Of a DNA stretch of 5,456 bases, positions 1-5,456 are shown piece by piece; position 1 is the stretch's first letter; each line of letters opens with the position of its first letter. Location of the stretch: the NCBI GenBank assembly GCA_945871755.1, contig CAMBWV010000093.1, positions 1 to 5,456 on the forward strand, in the 5' to 3' direction. A program made the translations under genes and the position numbers. The stretch is from an uncultured Bacteroidales bacterium. GTDB taxonomy: Bacteria; Bacteroidota; Bacteroidia; Bacteroidales; Bacteroidaceae. A model generated the notes under the pieces. The model saw nothing but the letters and a program-made list of their open reading frames with translations. It was not told the DNA's origin and searched no databases.

Positions 1-2110
1 GATTCTGGCCGTTCTTGTCCGTCTGCCATACGCGCACCTCGTAACTAGATGTGGCGGGATAGGTCAAGGGGAAGATGTTGACGGCCGTAATCTTGGCGCC
101 CTTATAAACAAGGAGGTCCTCTGCGGAAAAGCGCTGCACGTAGTCAAGGGAATCAATGCCACTGAGGTGAAGGATGTTGTATTCGCCAAGACCAGGCGTG
201 AGATCAATACGTGTGAGGCGGTCGCCAAGGGTCCAGCGCAAGGTATTCGTGGTGGAGCCTTCTTCGCGCAGGGCCGTGATGCCCTCGACATTGTTGAGGG
301 GCAGTTTGATGATGTCCGTCACAACGGGCGACACATTACCGTCGCTGTACGTGGCATCTACCTCATAATTGAGCAAACCGTCGTTGGAGGGCGACTCGTC
401 GAAGTAAGAGAGCGAGGTTGTCGTGGCAATCTTCTCGTTATTGCGGTAGATGGTGTACTGCTTGGGCGCGGAGTACGTGCCGTTGGCCTCGGGCGCGGAC
501 CAAGTAAGGTTAACGCTGCCACGCAGAGCCTCGGCCTTCAGATTGCGGGGCGAGGGCGGCACGGTCAGGGCCGTGTACTGGAAAGAAACCTTGCCGCTCG
601 TCTCGCTGATTTGGGTGAGGGAGAAATAGGAACGGCGACCAGCGCGCGATTTGGAGGAGGGCAGCGTATTGTCCGAGAACTCCGTCTTGCTACCTGTGCC
701 GGGGAAGGGCGTGCCAGGCTTTGTCAGGTCACCATAGGAGGAACTGTACTCGTTGGGGTCGCGACCCGCATCAGCACAAACGGTGTACATGGCCTGGGGA
801 TAGAGAGCGTTGAGCGTACCGGGGAGGACGCGCTGCGAAATGAGCGTTTCGTCGGCATGGTAAATGAGCAAGCCGCTGCCAGGTAGGGCGGAATTGAACT
901 GGCCTTCGCGCTGGCAGTTCTCAAGAATGAAGTATTCGCCAGGGGTCGTCGTATTGATGCAATAGGCCGTGGGAGAACTGTAAGCCGAGGGCATACTGCT
1001 GATGCGCGTGGTGGCATCGAGCGTCTGGGGTGTCACCCATCCCAACTGAATCTTCTGCCACATATTGATAGGTGCGGGACGGTCGCCACTGTTGCCGTTC
1101 CATCCGCCACCGCCCATGATGTCCCAGACGCCGGTGCCGCCATATTCGCCACCACTTGCTCCATAGTCGGTATCATAGAAGTCGGGCGAGCCAAGGTTGT
1201 GGCAAAACTCATGACAGATGACGCCAATATTGCTCATAGCTCCCTCGCGGCCGATTTCGGGCTGGATGGTGTAGCGATTGATAACGATGCCGCCCACAGA
1301 ATAACCGTAAATCTCGCTACTGTGCGACCAGATGTCGGCGCTACTTCCCGTCATTTCCTGGCCCTCGCCTTGATGGAAAACGGCGAGGCCGTCGAGGATG
1401 CCATCGCCATCGTTGTCAAAGTCGGCCATATTGATTTGGTCGGCCACGATGCGGAGGGCTTCGATGATCAGTTCGTGGGCGTTCTCGGTATTATAGAATC
1501 TTTTGTTGCCGTTTACCTTGATCCAGGGCGTCACAGTGGTTTCGATGTCCAGCTGTCCGTAACTCTGCTCAAGGTAATAGTCGCGGAAGGAGCCAATGCC
1601 CTTGTAGTTCTCCTGGTTCATCAAGTGCTGGAAATCCTCCTGTGTGTAGGTGGTTTCCGTATCGTTGAAGTTGATGAGCAGGAGCAGAAGTTTGCGTTTG
1701 CCTTTGGTGGGGAAGGAAGTGGTAATCTGCAAATTCTTGGCGCGGCGCGGCCCTTTCAGATTGGCCGAGGGCTGCGTGGCGAGTTCGGTCACGGCAGGCG
1801 CACTGCCAGTGAGGCGGGCTGGAATGCCTGCGCGAATGGCGGGCGCACTGCTGCCTTCGTAGCGAAGGGCCGAGGGCTGGAGGAATCCCTGTGCGTCGCG
1901 CTGGGCAAAGGCCCAGAAACCTAGGTCATCGCGCAGAAGGGTATAGCCATCGGGCGTACTGGCCCAATGGTGGTGCTCGTCGCCGTGCAGATAAAGGCTA
2001 ACGATGCGGCCGTCGGGCTGCTTGGCCTGAATCAATCCGGGATAGGCGGGCATGGCCTGTGCGGCGCAAAAGAGGAGCGCAGCAAGAGCGGAGAGAAGGA
2101 TGCGTTTCAT
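1..2110 (-). CDS. Secreted M6-family metalloprotease (immune inhibitor A-like), 3' end beyond window
   Basis: This is a zinc endopeptidase of MEROPS family M6, probably exported to degrade extracellular protein. I read 703 codons without a stop up to the left edge. Residues 1-19 form a signal peptide (basic MKR, hydrophobic core, AQA cleavage site). Residues 20 to about 127 look like the M6 propeptide, with GDEHHHW at 43-49 and basic PRRAK at 121-125 as a possible processing site. The catalytic domain spans about 128-510. It has a DNDGDG calcium-type loop at 232-237, the HExxHxxGxxD zinc motif HEFCHNLGSPD at 300-310 (ligands H300, H304, D310; base E301) and a Met-turn DIMG at 330-333. A fibronectin type III-like domain covers about 516-603. 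A further beta-rich segment follows, with QRF at 659-661. The first ATG is chosen because it supplies the signal peptide; the internal M20 would remove it. No Shine-Dalgarno sequence is seen. It lies 125 bp downstream of the sorting-domain protein on the same strand. A T9SS tail beyond the edge is likely but unseen. Confidence 0.95.
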   Translation of the reverse strand, partial: MKRILLSALAALLFCAAQAMPAYPGLIQAKQPDGRIVSLYLHGDEHHHWASTPDGYTLLRDDLGFWAFAQRDAQGFLQPSALRYEGSSAPAIRAGIPARLTGSAPAVTELATQPSANLKGPRRAKNLQITTSFPTKGKRKLLLLLINFNDTETTYTQEDFQHLMNQENYKGIGSFRDYYLEQSYGQLDIETTVTPWIKVNGNKRFYNTENAHELIIEALRIVADQINMADFDNDGDGILDGLAVFHQGEGQEMTGSSADIWSHSSEIYGYSVGGIVINRYTIQPEIGREGAMSNIGVICHEFCHNLGSPDFYDTDYGASGGEYGGTGVWDIMGGGGWNGNSGDRPAPINMWQKIQLGWVTPQTLDATTRISSMPSAYSSPTAYCINTTTPGEYFILENCQREGQFNSALPGSGLLIYHADETLISQRVLPGTLNALYPQAMYTVCADAGRDPNEYSSSYGDLTKPGTPFPGTGSKTEFSDNTLPSSKSRAGRRSYFSLTQISETSGKVSFQYTALTVPPSPRNLKAEALRGSVNLTWSAPEANGTYSAPKQYTIYRNNEKIATTTSLSYFDESPSNDGLLNYEVDATYSDGNVSPVVTDIIKLPLNNVEGITALREEGSTTNTLRWTLGDRLTRIDLTPGLGEYNILHLSGIDSLDYVQRFSAEDLLVYKGAKITAVNIFPLTYPATSSYEVRVWQTDKNGQN

Positions 2111-2142
2111 AATAATATGGAGAGTTTTCAATATTAGAAATA

Positions 2143-2219
2143 AGATAGGTTCTATAATTTCGTTTCAGGTATAAGACAGAAATACTTCTCCCTTTGAAAC
2201 AAATTTATAGAACCTACCT
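2143..2219. repeat. Imperfect 25-bp inverted repeat between the two genes
   Basis: The arms at 2143-2167 and 2195-2219 match as reverse complements at 22 of 25 positions, around a 27-base loop (2168-2194). The loop has its own small palindrome, GTAT at 2169-2172 and ATAC at 2182-2185. The best core is AGGTTCTATAA in the left arm. The arms are AT-rich, unlike the coding DNA beside them. Transcribed from the minus strand, it would form a long hairpin 17 bases after the adhesin stop codon, ending 33 bases before the protease start, with the partly U-rich UAUUUCU next. It could terminate the adhesin transcript, be a leader structure or protein-binding site for the protease gene, or be a small mobile-element relic. 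The sequence does not decide between these. Confidence 0.8.
2200..2207 (-). promoter_or_regulatory. Possible -7 element for the protease gene
   Basis: On the minus strand this reads TAAATTTG, an exact fit to the Bacteroidetes -7 consensus TAnnTTTG. It would place the transcript start near 2193 with a leader of about 80 bases. It lies inside the right arm of the inverted repeat, and no TTTG -33 box is found at the usual spacing, so the support is weak. A second, poorer candidate (TAATATTG, one mismatch, 2129-2136) lies closer to the start codon. Confidence 0.3.
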
Positions 2220-2235
2220 CTCTGTTTGGATAGAC

Positions 2236-5145
2236 TTACTTCACAACCACCTTGACTGCGCCGTTGCGGCCCGATACGATATACAGGCCAGCGGGCAGGC
2301 CAGCGGTGCTCAGGCTGCAAGCCGAACTCTCAGCCGTGGCGGTGCGAACGATACGTCCCGTCTGGTCGAAGAGCACAACGCGTTCGCCAGCCTCAGTGCC
2401 GGCAATCTGAATCTGACTGCCTGCTACGAGTGCGCCAAGTTTCTGCTTTGCGTCGGCAGCACCCTCAATGCCGTCGGGCACATTGCCATTGGAGAACGAG
2501 CCCCAAACGGTGAGGTTGAAGATGTAGTCGGACTTGGTCGGGTCTATGCTGCTGAGGTTGTACCAGCGGCCGTCCACCTGTGCCTTGCTGTTTTCGGGCA
2601 GCGCATAGGGCTTGGCGTGGATGCCCGAAACGCCTGCTTTGCTCTTGGCAAGGCCGAAGGCCACGTAGGAACGCGTCACATTGGGGTCGGGCGATTCGAT
2701 GGGGAAGTTGTCATCGTACTCCATGGCGATGTAGAAGTTGCCCTGCACGGTGATATTGTTGTTGGTGAAATCAAAACCCCACATCTTGGGATGCTCATAA
2801 CCGATACCCATTGTGCCAAACTCGTCGGCCACGGTCGAAACCTTGCGGCCGAAGCACTTGCTCTCGTCAAGGCGGCCGTTCGTTTCACCATAGAAGGCGA
2901 AGGTGAAGGGGTGGTTGCGGTCCTCGGTGGTATAGGCACTCATGCGCGAGTAGGCCACGAGCCACGTGGAGAGATTGGAGATGCTCAGTTTCTGGTCGGC
3001 GGGCAAGGTGAAGCGCTGTGCCACGCGGCGGTAGTAGTGGTTAGGACCGCTGATATAGTCAAAGTTGGGGTCGGTGTCGAAGGTGGGCATCACATCGTAG
3101 AACGACAGCATTTTGTCGTCGGCAGGATTATAGTTCATCATGCCCATCATTTGGTTTTCTGCGGGATGGAAGACGGAGATTTCCTTTGTCGTTTCCTTCT
3201 CATACTTGCTGTTCTTCACCTTGAGCGTAATCGTGTAGGTGCCATCGGTGGGGAAGACGAATTCGGGGTCTTTGTCGGTGCTTGTTTCGGGCACAGCGCC
3301 GGGCACGCTCCATTCGTATTCGGTGCCTTCGGCCGAGAGGTTGGTCAACTGTACGGGCTCGTTGTCGAAGGCCATCAGTTTGTTTTCGTACACGTCATAC
3401 CAAGTGCTGATGCTGAAGTCGGCTGTGGGGCGCAGGATGCCGCCAGCCTCGCGTACCATCACGTCGTCCACGGCCACATAGCCTGCCTGCGTGCTCTCGG
3501 AGGAGAGGTTCATGGCGAAGCAGTACTGGCCCGTCACCATCGGTGTGAAGGAAACGGTTTGCAGCGTCCACTTCGTGAGCGACTGGTTCTCAATGCTCAG
3601 CAACTGCGTAGTATGGGCAGCGGCTTCTTGTTCCTGACCAACGGTCACGGTCATGTTGGTGTAGTTCATACCAGAGGCCGTGCGCGCACCAGGCATATAG
3701 AGGTAGAAGGTCATGATGTACTCCTTGCCAGCCTCCATGTCGAAGAACGGCGTATAGGTGCGCTCGTTGCGCGGGGCGTTGCTGTCGGGCGTAATCATAT
3801 AATAAGTGCCACCGTGAGCCAGCAGTTCGTTGACATTGGCCGTCACGAAGGGCACGTTACCCGTAGAGGCCCATCCTGTGGGCAACTGGCTACTGCCATC
3901 GTAGTCTTCGTTTTCGTTGTCGAAGGACTGCTGGTAGGGCATTTCCTTGGTGGGATGCTGGATGGCTTCCTTGTATTTCTCGAGGTCGTCAAACGAGCGC
4001 GGTGCGATTTCTGCCGCTGTGGCGGAAGTAGCGACGCCCGTCACTTTGAGTTTCTCGGTGGGTGCTTCTTCTTCGAGCAGCGCACCGTCGGCAAAGACGC
4101 GGAGCGCGGCCGTATTGCCAGCCTCGTCGGCCAGGGTGTATTCCATGTCTTCCTCAAACACGTCGCCGGCTTCCACATTCTGCAAGCGCACGCCGTCAAG
4201 GGCAATGAGTTTTCCGAAGTACGTAGCGGGCGCAGCGGCCAGTTCGGCAATGGTCACGGGCGTGGCGGGCAGGGCCACACCGCTCTCCGTGGGCGCGATG
4301 GCTTGGGCGTTGAGCGTCAGCGTGGCGGCACCGTCCTTCACGGCAACGGTACAGGGCACGTCCTTCACTTTATCACCCGTTGCGAGGCTGACGCCTGTGG
4401 GCAGCACAAGGGCAGCACCGGCCGTAGCGTCCTGGAGGTAGGCCGTGTGCGAGGCAGCGTCAAAATGGCTAACGAGGGCTTCACCCTTGAAGGTGTATTC
4501 GGCCTCGGTGTCAAAGCCGGCTGCGAGCACTTCGCCAAGGGTGTTGAACTCGCCTGCCACAACGGCCGAGGGGCTTTCGCCTTTCACGACTACATCGTCA
4601 ATGGCCAGCGAACCGCAAGATGTCATTTTGGGCACAACCTTGAGGGCGAAATAATAAGTGCCCGTGGTTACGGGGGTAAAGGTGAAGGAATATTGCGTCC
4701 AGTCGGCGTGCGCCTGACCGGGCGTAATGCCCAACTCAATGGTCTGGGCCTCGGCCGTCTGGGCAGTGCCAGCCGTCACCTTTATCTGAGTATAGCGCAC
4801 AGTGGCGGGACTACCGCCACGGCCTATCATCCAGAAGGAGATGGTGCAGGGCTTGCCGCCCTTGAGTTCGAAGCCAGGCGTATAGACGGAGCCGTTCTCA
4901 AAGTTGGTACCCGTTGCAGAAGTACCCATGACATAGGAACCCGAATGACTGGGCACGCCTAAATCGGAGGCCTTCAAGCGATAGAGGCCGTATTGGCCCA
5001 CGCTCAACCAGCCTGTGGGTATATTGCTCCCTTCGGCGAAGTCGGCAGAGTTGTCGAAACCCTGCTCAAAATAAATTTCGTCTGCACTGGCGGGCAGGAT
5101 GGCACACGCGGCAGCACAGAACATGGAGAGGAATGTTCGTTTCAT
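2236..5145 (-). CDS. T9SS-secreted multidomain adhesin-like protein (choice-of-anchor J, OB-like, PKD, type A sorting domain)
   Basis: This is a complete 969-residue protein that should cross the inner membrane by Sec and the outer membrane by T9SS, then attach to the surface or be released. Residues 1-21 are a signal peptide (MKR start, PASA cleavage site). A choice-of-anchor J/cleaved-adhesin-like domain covers about 24-190 (FEQGFD, IPTGW, ending in AIDDVVV). About 199-290 and 296-390 look like two OB-fold segments (YLQDATAGAALV at 236-247; GKLIALDGVRLQN at 311-323). A second anchor-J-like domain covers about 402-566 (YQQSFDN, LPTGW, ending in VAVDDVMV). A PKD-like domain covers about 572-660 (EYEWSVPG at 609-616; DGTYTITLKVKN at 634-645). 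A beta-rich segment of unknown family covers about 661-884. The sorting domain is about 890-969 (LFDQTGRIV at 925-933; LPAGLYIVSG at 950-959; final KVVVK). No catalytic motif is visible, so a binding role is inferred from cleaved-adhesin relatives in gingipains and hemagglutinins. It precedes the M6 protease gene. From codon 63 to the end it contains no TTA, CTA or TCA codon. Confidence 0.95.
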   Translation of the reverse strand: MKRTFLSMFCAAACAILPASADEIYFEQGFDNSADFAEGSNIPTGWLSVGQYGLYRLKASDLGVPSHSGSYVMGTSATGTNFENGSVYTPGFELKGGKPCTISFWMIGRGGSPATVRYTQIKVTAGTAQTAEAQTIELGITPGQAHADWTQYSFTFTPVTTGTYYFALKVVPKMTSCGSLAIDDVVVKGESPSAVVAGEFNTLGEVLAAGFDTEAEYTFKGEALVSHFDAASHTAYLQDATAGAALVLPTGVSLATGDKVKDVPCTVAVKDGAATLTLNAQAIAPTESGVALPATPVTIAELAAAPATYFGKLIALDGVRLQNVEAGDVFEEDMEYTLADEAGNTAALRVFADGALLEEEAPTEKLKVTGVATSATAAEIAPRSFDDLEKYKEAIQHPTKEMPYQQSFDNENEDYDGSSQLPTGWASTGNVPFVTANVNELLAHGGTYYMITPDSNAPRNERTYTPFFDMEAGKEYIMTFYLYMPGARTASGMNYTNMTVTVGQEQEAAAHTTQLLSIENQSLTKWTLQTVSFTPMVTGQYCFAMNLSSESTQAGYVAVDDVMVREAGGILRPTADFSISTWYDVYENKLMAFDNEPVQLTNLSAEGTEYEWSVPGAVPETSTDKDPEFVFPTDGTYTITLKVKNSKYEKETTKEISVFHPAENQMMGMMNYNPADDKMLSFYDVMPTFDTDPNFDYISGPNHYYRRVAQRFTLPADQKLSISNLSTWLVAYSRMSAYTTEDRNHPFTFAFYGETNGRLDESKCFGRKVSTVADEFGTMGIGYEHPKMWGFDFTNNNITVQGNFYIAMEYDDNFPIESPDPNVTRSYVAFGLAKSKAGVSGIHAKPYALPENSKAQVDGRWYNLSSIDPTKSDYIFNLTVWGSFSNGNVPDGIEGAADAKQKLGALVAGSQIQIAGTEAGERVVLFDQTGRIVRTATAESSACSLSTAGLPAGLYIVSGRNGAVKVVVK

Positions 5146-5201
5146 ATAATATCGATAATTATTTCCTAACAGATTGATAAGTCTAGTTGGCGTTTCGGCT
5201 G

Positions 5202-5209
5202 CAAATGTA
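5202..5209 (-). promoter_or_regulatory. Likely -7 promoter element of the sorting-domain protein gene
   Basis: The minus strand reads TACATTTG, an exact match to the Bacteroidetes sigma-ABfr -7 consensus TAnnTTTG. It sits 56 bases before the ATG, giving a leader of roughly 50 bases, which is ordinary for this phylum. A run of seven T lies just upstream (minus strand, 5212-5218). No clear TTTG -33 box is present at the usual 19-21 base spacing, so the promoter may be weak or activator-dependent. No Shine-Dalgarno sequence precedes the start; the leader next to the ATG is AT-rich. Confidence 0.55.
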
Positions 5210-5239
5210 TCAAAAAAACGATTGCGAAGGATAGATTTC

Positions 5240-5263
5240 CACAGATTTTTTTTACCATCTGTG
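5240..5263. repeat. Perfect 7-bp inverted repeat upstream of the promoter
   Basis: CACAGAT at 5240-5246 is the exact reverse complement of ATCTGTG at 5257-5263, around a 10-base loop that begins with seven T. Because the T run is in the loop rather than after the stem, it does not look like a rho-independent terminator. It lies about 31 bases upstream of the -7 element, just beyond where a -33 box would sit, which is a common place for an activator or repressor site. An operator role is inference from position only. Confidence 0.5.
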
Positions 5264-5320
5264 CGAATTTAACACGCTCAGCGGGCCGCGCGCCTTAGAT
5301 TCTTAGAGGAATTGGAGGTT

Positions 5321-5375
5321 CGTGAAAGTACCGCACCATGCTGCCGAGGTGTGAGTAGGGAGTTTGTTCTCATTG
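5321..5375. repeat. Intergenic 55-bp repeat, copy 1
   Basis: This is the first of two direct copies that are 48/55 identical and start 73 bp apart. The first 17 bases (CGTGAAAGTACCGCACC) and the last 10 (GTTCTCATTG) are identical in both copies. The centre is a weak stem: CACC at 5334-5337 pairs with GGTG at 5348-5351, but the inner part of the arms is degraded compared with copy 2. The 73-bp period is not a multiple of three, so the repeat is not protein coding in a shared frame. Confidence 0.85.
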
Positions 5376-5393
5376 CAAGGCAAGAGGGAGTAA

Positions 5394-5448
5394 CGTGAAA
5401 GTACCGCACCTTGCTTGCAAGGTGTGAGTAAGGTGTTCGTTCTCATTG
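5394..5448. repeat. Intergenic 55-bp repeat, copy 2, with intact hairpin
   Basis: This is the second direct copy, separated from copy 1 by 18 bases of unrelated sequence (5376-5393). Four of the seven differences from copy 1 fall in the central ten bases. Here the centre is a perfect palindrome: CACCTTGC at 5407-5414 pairs with GCAAGGTG at 5417-5424, giving a stem of at least seven pairs with a CTTG loop. The stem can be lengthened by one G-U and one C-G pair. Further copies may lie beyond the right edge, since the window stops 8 bases after this unit. The function is not known to me. Confidence 0.85.
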
Positions 5449-5456
5449 GTGAGTAA

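Larger units (their letters stand above)
5146..5456. other. Gene-free upstream region
   Basis: These 311 bases carry no convincing gene on either strand. From left to right they hold an AT-rich leader and -7 element for the sorting-domain protein, a T/A-rich palindrome, a short GC-rich patch near 5281-5293, and the pair of 55-bp repeats. No terminator with a stem followed by a T run, tRNA or other RNA gene was recognised. The orientation of the next gene beyond 5456 is unknown. Confidence 0.7.

Noticed and set aside
167..886. A 239-codon open frame on the plus strand
   Set aside because: It is antisense to the C-terminal part of the M6 protease, including the fibronectin-like domain, and has no recognisable domain.
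1199..1924. A 241-codon open frame on the plus strand
   Set aside because: It is antisense to the catalytic and propeptide region of the M6 protease, whose zinc motif and Met-turn are clear on the minus strand.
2051..2053. Alternative start at M20 of the protease
   Set aside because: Starting there would remove the whole signal peptide from a protein whose family is secreted.
2194..4962. A 922-codon open frame on the plus strand
   Set aside because: It is exactly codon-aligned antisense to the 969-residue protein, which has a signal peptide, recognisable domains and a T9SS tail. The antisense translation has no recognisable domain and is rich in His, Gly and Val, as expected from complementing the sense codons.
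5104..5145. Possible lipoprotein signal in the 969-residue protein (AAAC, cysteine 14)
   Set aside because: The cysteine comes early, with a hydrophobic stretch continuing past it to a good PASA cleavage site, and T9SS cargo normally uses signal peptidase I. Cysteine 15 in the protease has phenylalanine before it, which is also a poor lipobox.
5281..5293. GC-rich patch that might be a hairpin
   Set aside because: The possible stems are short with almost no loop and no T run follows, so no terminator or structured element is supported.
5303..5446. A 47-codon minus-strand open frame starting with ATG inside the repeats
   Set aside because: It spans both repeat copies, but the 73-bp period reads them in different frames, so the protein shows no repeat and the conservation is at DNA level. 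No start signal or homology was recognised.
5321..5448. Possible CRISPR array
   Set aside because: Only two imperfect 55-bp copies are present with one 18-base spacer. The units are too long, the spacer too short, and no cas gene is visible.

Overview
The window looks like a piece of a Bacteroidota chromosome, most likely order Bacteroidales (Prevotella-like). The evidence is a C-terminal type IX secretion (T9SS) sorting domain on one protein, the domain types in both proteins, no Shine-Dalgarno sequence before either start, AT-rich leaders, and a TAnnTTTG-type promoter element. The coding DNA is fairly GC-rich and the intergenic DNA AT-rich. Genus and species cannot be settled from the sequence.

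Both real genes are on the minus strand, so the window reads right to left. At the right end (5146-5456) is a gene-free stretch. It holds two copies of a 55-bp repeat spaced exactly 73 bp apart, a perfect 7-bp inverted repeat, and a Bacteroidetes -7-like element. Next (5145-2236) is a complete 969-residue secreted multidomain protein. Its order is signal peptide, choice-of-anchor J/cleaved-adhesin-like domain, two OB-like segments, a second anchor-J-like domain, a PKD-like domain, a beta-rich domain and a type A T9SS sorting domain. After a 125-bp spacer carrying an imperfect 25-bp inverted repeat (2143-2219) comes an M6-family (immune inhibitor A-like) metalloprotease. It starts at 2110 and runs off the left edge after 703 codons, so its C-terminus is not visible.

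The likely joint picture, which is inference, is two exported or surface-displayed proteins: a protease that cuts host or dietary protein, and a binding protein that may be anchored to the cell surface. They may be expressed together or separately, because the palindrome between them could be a terminator or a control site. Both proteins share a similar beta-rich segment with a QRF...NG pattern. I see no RNA gene, CRISPR array, transposase or complete mobile element. The long plus-strand open frames are antisense shadows caused by codon bias. The least explained parts are the non-coding repeats and palindromes.
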